From: an uncultured Acidimicrobiales bacterium
GTDB lineage: Bacteria; Actinomycetota; Acidimicrobiia; Acidimicrobiales; SHLQ01
Reading direction: 5' to 3'
Length of the DNA: 36,104 nucleotides
Assembly: GCA_938023735.1 (NCBI GenBank)
Contig: CALJDK010000089.1
Span: 1 to 36,104, forward strand
This document shows, in pieces, positions 1-8,048 of this stretch; within the stretch, counting starts at the first letter, position 1, and each line of letters begins with the position of its first letter. Below the pieces are notes generated by a model. The model saw nothing but the letters and a program-made list of their open reading frames with translations. It was not told the origin of the DNA and ran no database searches. The position numbers and the translations under genes were made by a program.

Positions 1-3000
1 CCATCACCGACAACCACCCACGCAACCCGCTCACCAGCACGGCCACCGTCACGATCACCGTCAGCCCGCTCAACGATCGACCGGCGGCTCTCGACGACAT
101 CACTGCTGGCGTCGAAGACGAAACGCTCAACATCGGCATCGCCTCACTGCTCAGCAACGACAGTGATACCGAAACGACCCCCGCTCTCGCCTCCTACACC
201 CAGCCCGCCAACGGAACCGTTACCACCAGCATCACCGGCGACCTGCTGTATACCCCCAACGCCGACTTCAACGGCACCGACACCTTCACCTACACCATCA
301 CCGATGACGACGCAGGCAACCCGCTCACCAGCACTGCCACCGTGACCATCAACGTCGGCGGAATCAATGACCTCCCGGTGGCCAATCCCGACACCGGTTC
401 GACCATCGAAGACACGCCGGTCACGCTCCTGGTCGGCGACTTGCTGGCAAACGACGCCGACACCGAGTCGGCTCCAACACTCGATTCGTACACCCAGCCG
501 GCCGACGGAACCGTTACCACCAGCATCACCGGCGATCTGGTGTACACACCAAACGCCAACTTCAACGGCACCGACACCTTCACCTACACCATCACCGATG
601 GCGCAGCGTTCGACACAACCTCGGTCACCATCACCGTCGCTCCGGTAAACGACCCTCCGGTCGCCGTCGATGATGCAGCAACGACCAACGAGGATGTGGC
701 GCTAACGATCGAACTCGCTGACCTCTTCGCCAACGACAGCGATACCGAAACGACCCCCGCTCTCGCCTCCTACACCCAACCCGCCAACGGCATCATCACC
801 ACCAGCATCACCGGCGACCTGTTGTACACACCAAACGCCAACTTCAACGGCACCGACACCTTCACCTACACCATCACCGACAACGGCGCTCCACTCGGAG
901 CCCCAAACGCACTCACCGACACCGCCACACTCACCATTACCGTCGTTGCTGTCAACGACCGCCCTGAGGGCACGAACGACACGGGTTACACCGTCGATCA
1001 AGGCGTGGTGTTGTCGATCCCAATCGTCGACCTTCTCGCAAACGACACCGACCCCGAGAACAGCCCCCTCAACATCGCCAGCATCGCCTCGCCGGTCGAC
1101 GGAACAGCTGCTTGGTCGGCAGACGGACTTTCGATTGAGTTCACGAGCGATCCCAACTTCGTTGGACAAACCAACTTCAGCTACAACGTGTGCGATTTCG
1201 CAGGCTTGTGCGACCTCGACGACACCAAGGTCATCATCGATGTCACCAACGTCAACGATGCCCCGGTCGGTCTACCCGACTTCTACACGATGTCCGAGGA
1301 CGATGTTCTTTCCATCCCGTGGTCCGGGCCGGGCGGGCTTCTCACCAACGACGACGACCCTGACCTTCTCTACAACGATGAGTTGAGGGTCGACTGGACA
1401 GGCACCTCCGCCGACGGCAGCGTCGTTCTCGATCCGGCCAACGAGACCGTCACGTTTAGCCCCAACGCGAACTTTGCCGGCACCGCCATCTTCACCTACG
1501 TGGTTTGCGACCTCGCCAACGCCTGCGCAACGCCCACGAAGGTCACCGTGACGGTCCTCGACCAGCCCGACGATCCGATTGCAGTCGACGATGCGTTCGT
1601 TCCTGGAGGCCGCTGGAACGTCGCTCAGGGTGAAGACCTCACCATTTCTGTTGCGGACATACGAGCCAACGACAGCGACCCCGACGACCCCAACAACGCC
1701 AACGGCGGCTCACTTACCTACACCCTTCCGACCGCGACCACCACCACGACCAACGGATCGTCCATCAATCAGGCTGGCCCTGGCGCAGGCTTCGTCATCT
1801 CCACCGATGCCGGCTACCACGGCGTCGACAGCTTCGAGTACGAGGTCTGTAATCTCTCGGGCCGCTGCGACACGGCTTTGGTCACGATCAACGTCACCGA
1901 CGTCAACCATCCGCCGTCCATCACCCTCGCTACACCCCACGACAACACTTTGGCCTTTGTCGGTGCAGAGGCAACCGACTGGACCGATATCGTCCCTGCG
2001 GTTCAAGACGCGATCGACGCCCAAACCGGCGACACCCATGTCTGGTCGATTTCCAGCGGAACTCTCCCCGCTGGCCTGACGCTCGACACTCAAACCGGCG
2101 TGATCTCGGGTCAACCTGCGCTGGGGTCAAGCGGTGTGTACAGCGTCAACCTTGAGGTGAATGACCAGTCCACGGTGGCACCTACCATGCTCACCGACTC
2201 GATTTCGCTCCAGTTCGAGATCGTCGACTGGCAGATCTCAGATCTCGATGGGGACTGGCTGATCTCCGAGGTTCGCTATCGCGAGACCGCACCGAATGCC
2301 CCTGCCGCGATGTTCGAAAGTTGGCGTGACGGCACGATCAACCCGGTCGGAGCTCTCGACGAGTTCATCGAGGTTGTCAATGTCTCCGGAGGCCCCCTGG
2401 ATATCTCCGAGCTCACCTTTACCGACATCAACCTCAAGAGCCTTAACGCGTTTGGGCAGCCGATTCCCGACGTGCTTGCTCTCCCCAATCCCACCCCAGG
2501 GGGCGCAGGAATTTCGACGGCCGTAGACTTCGAGTTCACACCACCAAGCACCATTATCGCCAACGGCGAACATGTCACCATCTGGCTGTCGCTCAACCAG
2601 CTCACGAACGTGAACGTTCAGGTTGACCCAGCTGAGGGCGTGCTCTTCACGTATCAGGTTCCCGTTCACCAGCGCCGAGCATCGTCAAAGTCATTCTGTG
2701 TCTGCGCCGGGTTCCCCCTCCTTGGCAACCAGGCCGACGAGGTGTTCGTCATCGATTCGTCGGGCCGCCTTGTTGACTTTGTAGCTTGGGACGACCAGAG
2801 CGGCATCGGGTTCGAATCGTCGGACTACCCGACCGACGTCGATCCGGCTATCGCCCCAAACGTGCCTGCCGGTGCAGCACCTGGAACGTCCGCAAGCTTG
2901 GCTGACTACGATGAGTCCTCCGGCATGGTGTTCTCGCCATACGCCTGCTGGGAACACACTGGTTCGGGCGCTGCCACCTGTGCCGGAGCTACGCCCACCG

Positions 3001-3065
3001 AGGCGTGGACACCGAACCCACCGTTCGAGTCCTATGGCGAACCCAACTACCCCGGAGCCCCCTAG
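1..3065 (+). CDS. Large secreted cadherin/Ig-like repeat protein with C-terminal lamin-tail-type domain (5' partial)
   Basis: The reading frame is open from the window edge (first full codon at base 3), so the N-terminus and signal peptide lie outside. The visible 1020 residues are tandem repeats of about 95-110 residues, each opening with a DD/ND segment and (S/T)xxED, then LLxND(S/A)D, YTPNxNFxGxDxFxYxI and closing with TVxxVNDxP, the pattern of bacterial cadherin-like/Ig-like tandem domains. The last part of one repeat and six whole repeats run to about base 1914. A putative-Ig (He_PIG-like) domain with LPAGLTLDxxTGxIxGxP follows (about 1915-2235), then a lamin-tail-type domain (about 2236-2900, with ISEVRY and DEFIEVVN). 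Repeats 1-4 have no Cys, while the last three carry a C-x5-C pair. It is probably an extracellular adhesin or matrix protein. The export route is not visible. The gene ends in a Pro-rich tail and TAG, with no obvious terminator. Confidence 0.85.
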   Translation, partial: ITDNHPRNPLTSTATVTITVSPLNDRPAALDDITAGVEDETLNIGIASLLSNDSDTETTPALASYTQPANGTVTTSITGDLLYTPNADFNGTDTFTYTITDDDAGNPLTSTATVTINVGGINDLPVANPDTGSTIEDTPVTLLVGDLLANDADTESAPTLDSYTQPADGTVTTSITGDLVYTPNANFNGTDTFTYTITDGAAFDTTSVTITVAPVNDPPVAVDDAATTNEDVALTIELADLFANDSDTETTPALASYTQPANGIITTSITGDLLYTPNANFNGTDTFTYTITDNGAPLGAPNALTDTATLTITVVAVNDRPEGTNDTGYTVDQGVVLSIPIVDLLANDTDPENSPLNIASIASPVDGTAAWSADGLSIEFTSDPNFVGQTNFSYNVCDFAGLCDLDDTKVIIDVTNVNDAPVGLPDFYTMSEDDVLSIPWSGPGGLLTNDDDPDLLYNDELRVDWTGTSADGSVVLDPANETVTFSPNANFAGTAIFTYVVCDLANACATPTKVTVTVLDQPDDPIAVDDAFVPGGRWNVAQGEDLTISVADIRANDSDPDDPNNANGGSLTYTLPTATTTTTNGSSINQAGPGAGFVISTDAGYHGVDSFEYEVCNLSGRCDTALVTINVTDVNHPPSITLATPHDNTLAFVGAEATDWTDIVPAVQDAIDAQTGDTHVWSISSGTLPAGLTLDTQTGVISGQPALGSSGVYSVNLEVNDQSTVAPTMLTDSISLQFEIVDWQISDLDGDWLISEVRYRETAPNAPAAMFESWRDGTINPVGALDEFIEVVNVSGGPLDISELTFTDINLKSLNAFGQPIPDVLALPNPTPGGAGISTAVDFEFTPPSTIIANGEHVTIWLSLNQLTNVNVQVDPAEGVLFTYQVPVHQRRASSKSFCVCAGFPLLGNQADEVFVIDSSGRLVDFVAWDDQSGIGFESSDYPTDVDPAIAPNVPAGAAPGTSASLADYDESSGMVFSPYACWEHTGSGAATCAGATPTEAWTPNPPFESYGEPNYPGAP
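155..880 (+). repeat. Three near-identical ~150-bp DNA repeats inside the cadherin-like repeat region
   Basis: Copies at 155-304, 449-598 and 731-880 are spaced 294 and 282 bp apart, matching whole protein repeats of 98 and 94 residues. They share long identical DNA blocks, including synonymous sites, whereas later repeats in the same gene are only similar as protein. Each copy shares a different block with each of the others, which suggests recent unequal exchange or gene conversion. Confidence 0.85.
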
Positions 3066-3148
3066 CCGCTGATGAACCGGGCCTTCGCTGTCGCCGAAAC
3101 GACGGACCGATCGGCTTCAGGAGCGTCGCCCGACGCCGATAGGACCCG

Positions 3149-3664
3149 GTGAGTATCGACCACGAGGCCAGGTATCAGGCCACGGTTGCCCGCCAACAGC
3201 AGCGACGCTCCGAGCAGGAGGCCGCCGATGCCGCGTCGAAGGCGATGTGGTTAAGCCACCACCAGCCCGATCAATATGACCGCTGTGTCGTGCTCGCCAA
3301 CCGTCATGTTTGCCGCCGATGCTTGGCGCTGCACCCGCTTTCCATCATCATCGCCATCGCGTCGGCGGTGGGATACGCACCGTGGCCTGAGGCCTGGGAC
3401 CCGGCGGCCATCTGGTTGCTTTCGTTACCAGCAACACTTGATTTTCTCGGCGAACAGCTCTCGCTCGTGGCCTATAACGCCAAGCGTCAGGTGGCCGCGA
3501 CGCTGATCACCGCCTTCGCGTTTGGCCGAGCCCTCGGCTACGAAATCGCCGACTCGTGGTCGAGCGAGTTCTGGGGGCCACTGGCCGTGTTTGGCGGCGT
3601 TTGGTTCGCTGCGGCGTTTCTGGCCCACCAGCGACGAGAAGCTGGCACGATCCAGCGCCTCTGA
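3149..3664 (+). CDS. Small membrane protein with Cys/His cluster, possibly DUF2085-like
   Basis: 171 residues from a GTG preceded by a weak AGGA four bases upstream. The N-terminal 35 residues are charged and probably helical (many Q, R, E, A). A Cys/His cluster follows: HH at 37-38, C46, H53, C55 and C58 (the last two in HVCRRC). After it come about four hydrophobic segments (about 62-78, 85-102, 113-130, 142-160). The layout of a CxxC cluster just before the first membrane helix resembles DUF2085 membrane proteins, but the match is by eye and distant. The cluster could bind a metal. The gene lies 83 bp after the repeat protein in the same direction and converges on the SGNH gene with a 27-bp gap. 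No function is known. Confidence 0.6.
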   Translation: MSIDHEARYQATVARQQQRRSEQEAADAASKAMWLSHHQPDQYDRCVVLANRHVCRRCLALHPLSIIIAIASAVGYAPWPEAWDPAAIWLLSLPATLDFLGEQLSLVAYNAKRQVAATLITAFAFGRALGYEIADSWSSEFWGPLAVFGGVWFAAAFLAHQRREAGTIQRL

Positions 3665-3691
3665 GGCGAAGGGGCGGAGACAGCAGCGAGG

Positions 3692-4786
3692 CTACGAGCT
3701 GGAGCCCAGGCCCAACGTCGCGAACTCTTCGCCAGCCCACTCCGAGAACCGGGCTGCACCCTCGGGGGTCAGGTGGGATTCGTCGATGAACAGAATGTTG
3801 TCGCGAAACTCTTCGGAGTCGTTGACGAGATAGGTGGCTCCCGCCGCTTCGGCCGTGCCGCGAATCGCTTCCGAGGCCTCCGCGAAGCTCACCCCCTCGG
3901 AACCCGTGAGGTTGTCGTAGAACCGCTGGGGCATCGGGAACTCAAGAACCACTACCTCGATGCCCTGCTCGGTCAATCCTTCGACTGCGGTGGTGAGCGA
4001 CTCGAGAGTGGCTTCGTGTTTGGTCAGGAACGTCTTATCAGGGTTGAGCAGGAACGTCTGTTGGTCGATGTCTTTGAAGCGCTCGACCTCCCAGAATCCG
4101 TCGGTGTCGCGAATGTTGATATCCCAGAACCCGACGATCTCTTCTTTGTCCCAGAACACCCGCCAATTCTGCGGTTCGGCCAGGAACTCGCGTTGGCGCC
4201 AGAGCGACGACCGGTTGTACATCTCCCAGTCGAAGTCAAAGCTCGTGTCGTCGTAGGTCTCGCGGTCGTCCCAGTCGCGTACACAGGAGGTCTCGTCGAG
4301 GTCTCCCACGTTCAGTCCGATAACCACCGCATCGGGCTTGGCCAGGTCGGCGACCCAATTCGGCAGCCACTCGCTTTGAATCTCGAGGTTTGCGCAGCCA
4401 ATGGCGGCGTTATAGCTGGTGGCTCCGGTGGCGGCGTCGATAACCGTGGGGTCAAGACCGACACCCACGATCGAGGTACCACTCATCACAATATCGATCG
4501 GACCCTGGTCAGCATCGGTGCTGTTGCTGAGTTCGACCATTCGGTCAACGTGACTTTGCACGTTGGGATCGACCCGGTTGTACGGCTTTGGAATCGTGCG
4601 AACCGGATCAACAAACTGACGGGTGACCACCTCGCCCACAAGTGCGAGGGCAACGACCAGCGCAAGGAACAGTGCGAATCGTCGACCGAAGGAAGGTCGA
4701 TGGCCGTTCGACGTCGTGTGGTCGGTCGACTCGGCTGAATCAGACGAGTCTGGCGAGTTCGGAGGGTCGGGGAACGTGGTGGTCAT
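3692..4786 (-). CDS. Membrane-anchored SGNH-like protein partnering the MBOAT acyltransferase
   Basis: 364 residues starting at an ATG that overlaps the algI stop by one base (TGATG), so it is translationally coupled. A Pro/Ser/Asp-rich cytoplasmic N-terminus of about 33 residues precedes one membrane segment (about 36-54). The rest should lie outside the membrane. An SGNH-type block I is visible as MSGTSIVGVGLDP (Ser105 the likely nucleophile), and a C-terminal DESHLTPEG supplies the Asp/His pair. In AlgI-type modules such proteins receive or transfer the acyl group onto an exported polysaccharide (AlgJ/AlgX/DltD-like logic). That role is inferred from the neighbour. Substrate unknown. A longer frame runs upstream, but those 47 residues only overlap algI and look non-coding. 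Confidence 0.8.
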   Translation of the reverse strand: MTTTFPDPPNSPDSSDSAESTDHTTSNGHRPSFGRRFALFLALVVALALVGEVVTRQFVDPVRTIPKPYNRVDPNVQSHVDRMVELSNSTDADQGPIDIVMSGTSIVGVGLDPTVIDAATGATSYNAAIGCANLEIQSEWLPNWVADLAKPDAVVIGLNVGDLDETSCVRDWDDRETYDDTSFDFDWEMYNRSSLWRQREFLAEPQNWRVFWDKEEIVGFWDINIRDTDGFWEVERFKDIDQQTFLLNPDKTFLTKHEATLESLTTAVEGLTEQGIEVVVLEFPMPQRFYDNLTGSEGVSFAEASEAIRGTAEAAGATYLVNDSEEFRDNILFIDESHLTPEGAARFSEWAGEEFATLGLGSSS

Positions 4787-6192
4787 CAGAACTGAAAGTA
4801 AATGAACGGAGCGGAGTCTCCTCCGCTGAAGATGGTTATGGCCAGGACCGCAACGCCTACGAGGGCACCGGAAAGGACGGGTACGCGGCCAGCAGCAATA
4901 GAGCGGTCGAGTTCGAACCGTTGCCACAGATCGGTAACGAGCACCACCATTCCGGCACCGACAACGGTAAGGAAGTCGAAGCTGAATTCGGGTCCACTAT
5001 GGATGAACCAGCTCGCATGCTCGAGCACCGTGAGTGCCTGCGAGAAGCTCTCGGCCCGGAAGAACACCCAGCCGACGGCCACAAACCCAAGCGTGGCCAC
5101 AATCGACGGAATATCGCGAAGTCGAACCTGCTGGTCGCTGCTTGTTCCCCCGAGGGCGCGATGGAACGCCAGCGCCCCGCCGTGTAGGGCTCCCCACACC
5201 AGAAAGTTCCAACCGGCGCCGTGCCAGAGTCCGCCGAGCAACATCGTTATCATCAGGTTGCGATAGGTGTTGAAGGTTCCGTTTCGGTTGCCACCGAGCG
5301 GGATATACAGATAGTCGCGCAGCCAACTCGAGAGCGAAATATGCCATCGACGCCAGAACTCGGTGATGTTGCGTGACAAGTACGGCTGCTCGAAGTTGCG
5401 CATGAGCTCGATGTTGAGAAGACGCGACGTGCCACGAGCGATATCGGTGTAACCCGAGAAGTCTCCATAGATCTGCAACGAAAAGGCGATGATTCCGATC
5501 ACCATCGCCGAGCCCCCAGCGGTCTCAGCATTGTTGAAGTTGCGATTGGCGATGGGTGCCACCATGTCGGCGATGGCCACCTTCTTTACCAAACCAAACG
5601 CAATGAGGGTCAACCCTGACTGGATTTGCTCGAAGCCGGGACGGTTGCGAGGGGCGACGATCTGAGGCAGAAGCTGATGTGCCCGTTCGATCGGACCGGC
5701 CACGAGCTGCGGGAAAAACGCCACGTAGGTGGCAAAGTTCACGATATTGGTGGTTGGTTCGAGACGCTCCCGGTAAATATCGAAGGTGTAGGACAGGGTT
5801 TGGAACGTATAGAAGCTGATACCGACCGGAAGGATGATGTTCAGCGTGCTCGGGTTGGCGCTCACGCCGATGCCATCGAGCGCGTTGGTGGCACTTTCGA
5901 TGAAGAAGTTGAAGTACTTGAACACGCCGAGCAGACCGAGGTTTACGGCCAAACTCATCTGGAGCAGCCGCTTTCGACGAGTCGGGTCCGATGACGCGTG
6001 CATCAATCTGCCGATCGTGAAATCGACCACCGTCGAGATCATCAACAGCGACAGGAACCTCCAGTCCCACCAGCCGTAGAAGACATAGCTGGCCACCAGC
6101 AGAACCAGGTTCTGCCGAGCCTTGCCGAGGCCCCAGTACGCGATCAGCACCACGGGCAGAAATACCGCATAGGTGAGGGAGTTAAAGATCAC
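4786..6192 (-). CDS. AlgI-family MBOAT O-acyltransferase
   Basis: 468 residues, the usual length for the family, with about ten hydrophobic segments. The start chosen is GTG at 6192, giving VIFNSLTYAVFLPVV, which matches the standard (M)(L/V)FNSxxFxxFLP opening. A GTG 22 codons upstream would add an atypical N-terminus. Family motifs in order: ISFYTFQTLSYTFDIYR, FPQLVAGPIER, GYTDIARG, FWRRWHISLSSWLRDYLYIPLGG and LLGGLWHGAGWNFLVWG, the last holding the conserved catalytic His. AlgI-type enzymes move acetyl groups from the cytoplasm to an exported polysaccharide with an SGNH-type partner, here the next gene. No polysaccharide synthase or polymerase is present in the window, so the acceptor is unknown. 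The gene is divergent from the first RTX gene. Confidence 0.93.
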   Translation of the reverse strand: MIFNSLTYAVFLPVVLIAYWGLGKARQNLVLLVASYVFYGWWDWRFLSLLMISTVVDFTIGRLMHASSDPTRRKRLLQMSLAVNLGLLGVFKYFNFFIESATNALDGIGVSANPSTLNIILPVGISFYTFQTLSYTFDIYRERLEPTTNIVNFATYVAFFPQLVAGPIERAHQLLPQIVAPRNRPGFEQIQSGLTLIAFGLVKKVAIADMVAPIANRNFNNAETAGGSAMVIGIIAFSLQIYGDFSGYTDIARGTSRLLNIELMRNFEQPYLSRNITEFWRRWHISLSSWLRDYLYIPLGGNRNGTFNTYRNLMITMLLGGLWHGAGWNFLVWGALHGGALAFHRALGGTSSDQQVRLRDIPSIVATLGFVAVGWVFFRAESFSQALTVLEHASWFIHSGPEFSFDFLTVVGAGMVVLVTDLWQRFELDRSIAAGRVPVLSGALVGVAVLAITIFSGGDSAPFIYFQF

Positions 6193-6474
6193 GTACGAGT
6201 CCGGGGGGAGAAGCTTCGAAGGGAAAAAGGAGCCTATGCATAGTGTACGTCCGACCACGCTCCGTGACCAGAGAGTCTGCGCGTACCCGCCGGATGCGCA
6301 GATACAGGGGCCTCATGGACCCAGAGTAGGCCGGACTCAGGGCCAAAACGTTGAGCTTGATGCAACAACTTGTGGAGATTTCATGACGATTCGACCGCGA
6401 TCACCCCGATAAAGTCGTTTAGTTGTCTTTCCTGCAATTTGGTGTTTCGATGGCGGGGGCGAGACACTTAGAGG
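6193..6474. other. Intergenic region between algI and RTX1 (divergent promoters expected)
   Basis: This 282-bp region has no convincing gene. It must hold divergent promoters. On the minus strand TAGGCT (plus 6231-6236) could be a -10 for algI with a ~30-nt leader. On the plus strand TAAAGT (6410-6415) could serve RTX1. A 7-bp inverted repeat, TCTGCGC (6276-6282) and GCGCAGA (6296-6302), sits between them and an 8-bp palindrome TATGCATA lies at 6235-6242. No riboswitch was recognised. All regulatory readings here are tentative. Confidence 0.4.
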
Positions 6475-7830
6475 ATGGCCGGAAGTTCGAACACCACCTC
6501 CCGCAACGCGCTTTCTCCCACGAGCATCGGCGTTGTCGTTTTTGTTGTCACTCTGGCGGGTGCACTCATTGCCGCAACGCTCCTTTCACCCGACATCTCC
6601 GCTGCCCAGGGCGCGCCCAAAGGCCCGCAGTGCGGCGGCGAGGCGGCAACCATCGTGGGAACCACCAGTGATGACCGCATCGTCGGCACCACCAAAGACG
6701 ATGTCATCGTTGGATTTGGCGGCAACGACATCATCGCCGGAGGCGGCGGAAACGACGTCATCTGCGGTGGCAATGGCAACGATCGTCTCATCGGCGGCGT
6801 AGGCAACGACAAGCTCTACGGCGAGAACGGCAACGACGTCTTCAAGGGCGACACCGGCGACGACCTACTCCTCGGTGGAGCCGGAAACGACGTCATCGAT
6901 GGCGGCGCCGGGCACGACCTTCTCTACGGTGGCAACGGCAACGACCGCCTCATCGGCGGCACCGGCGGCGACTTCCTCACCGGCGAAGCAGGAAACGACA
7001 GAGCATTCGGCGGCACCAACAACGATTGGCTGCTCGGCAACGACGGCAAGGACTACCTCGACGGCGGCGTTGGCGACGACGCAATCGAAGGCGGCAAACA
7101 CAACGACACCATCCTCGGCGGTGGCGGAAACGACCTTCTCTATGGCGGCCTCCACCGAGACGACATCAAGGGTGGGCCGGGCGACGATCGCCTTCTCGGT
7201 GGAGACGACAACGATCGCCTCGACGGCGAAGCCGGCGACGACTTCCTGCTCGGCGACTCGCGCAACGGCGACAAACGCGTCGGAACCGCCCCCAAAGCCA
7301 GCAAGGCCGGGAACGACTTTCTTATCGGCGGTCTCGGCGACGACCGCCTCGAAGGCAACGGGGGCAACGACCGCCTCGACGGCGGAAAGGGCAACGACCG
7401 CATGAACGGAGGCGGCGGAACCGACCAGTGCTTCGGCGGCGATGCCGAGGACTATGGCGTTGGTTGCAGCGGTGAAGGCATCGAGTACCCGCTTCAGCAA
7501 GCTCCGCTCACCGACTTCACCTGGCAGAACTGCGGCTCCCGCGACTGTGAGATATCCCTCTTGTTCGAAGATAGGTCCGACAACGAGGACGAATGGATCA
7601 TCGTGATTACCCAGCCGGCAACCGGTGAGCGTTTGGTTCGAACCTTTGGGGCCATCGAAGGAACCGGCGACACCTCCCTTTCGTTCCGAGTTACGTACGG
7701 CGAGTGGGCGGGCCGCGAACGCCAATGCGCAACCGTGCAGGCGTTGGGACCCCGCAAAGACACCCATGCCGCTCCGAGCAACGAAATCTGCGGCCAAATC
7801 GACAGCTCGGGCATCTGGCGCACCGAATAG
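6475..7830 (+). CDS. RTX1: exported Ca-binding RTX-repeat protein with Cys-capped repeat array and C-terminal domain
   Basis: 451 residues. The N-terminus has a hydrophobic stretch (about 18-37) followed by a Sec-type cleavage-like SAAQGA. About 27 glycine/aspartate nonapeptides (GGxGxDxUx) fill residues 75-318, expected to form a Ca2+-dependent parallel beta-roll. One ~20-residue insertion with basic residues interrupts the array at about 261-280. Cysteines at 53 and 97 bracket the start of the array, and 319 and 331 bracket its end. A ~100-residue C-terminal domain (348-451) has C353, C358, C418 and C439 plus DRSDNEDEW, reminiscent of a fibronectin-III-type strand motif. All eight cysteines are kept in both paralogues at 7989 and 10011. 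AGAGG abuts the ATG, so no normal Shine-Dalgarno spacing is present. The partner or substrate is unknown. It is likely cell-surface or secreted. Confidence 0.9.
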   Translation: MAGSSNTTSRNALSPTSIGVVVFVVTLAGALIAATLLSPDISAAQGAPKGPQCGGEAATIVGTTSDDRIVGTTKDDVIVGFGGNDIIAGGGGNDVICGGNGNDRLIGGVGNDKLYGENGNDVFKGDTGDDLLLGGAGNDVIDGGAGHDLLYGGNGNDRLIGGTGGDFLTGEAGNDRAFGGTNNDWLLGNDGKDYLDGGVGDDAIEGGKHNDTILGGGGNDLLYGGLHRDDIKGGPGDDRLLGGDDNDRLDGEAGDDFLLGDSRNGDKRVGTAPKASKAGNDFLIGGLGDDRLEGNGGNDRLDGGKGNDRMNGGGGTDQCFGGDAEDYGVGCSGEGIEYPLQQAPLTDFTWQNCGSRDCEISLLFEDRSDNEDEWIIVITQPATGERLVRTFGAIEGTGDTSLSFRVTYGEWAGRERQCATVQALGPRKDTHAAPSNEICGQIDSSGIWRTE

Positions 7831-7973
7831 TCAACCGGTGGTCGCGCCCATCTGAGCACGGAGCGAACACCAAGAACCACAAGCAATAACAGAAGTACTC
7901 AGAAACAACATGGACACCATCCACCCCAACACTGGGGCAATCGTGTTTGATAGCTCGGTATCCGTGTTGTCTC

Positions 7974-8048
7974 CCCACCCCGAGTGCTATGTCCCCCAAT
8001 GCGATGTCCCCCAGTGCTGTGCCTCCCAGCGCTGTGTCTTCCTCCGCT
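7974..8048 (+). repeat. Five 15-bp tandem repeats across the RTX2 translation start
   Basis: Units of 15 bp encode PTPSA, MSPNA, MSPSA, VPPSA and VSSSA. The second and third units begin with ATG (7989, 8004) and the fourth and fifth with GTG (8019, 8034), all in frame, so the repeat offers up to four alternative starts. Confidence 0.75.

Noticed and set aside
3773-4738. A 321-codon plus-strand frame opposite the SGNH-like gene
   Set aside because: The minus-strand gene has SGNH motifs, a membrane helix and a coupled start; the plus-strand product has none.
6706-7422. Periodic repeats that could be mistaken for a CRISPR or satellite array
   Set aside because: The ~27-bp period encodes RTX nonapeptides in one open frame; there are no unique spacers and no cas genes.
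7831-7973. Possible riboswitch or small RNA between RTX1 and RTX2
   Set aside because: I looked for a conserved aptamer-like core and a terminator and saw neither; only short imperfect repeats.
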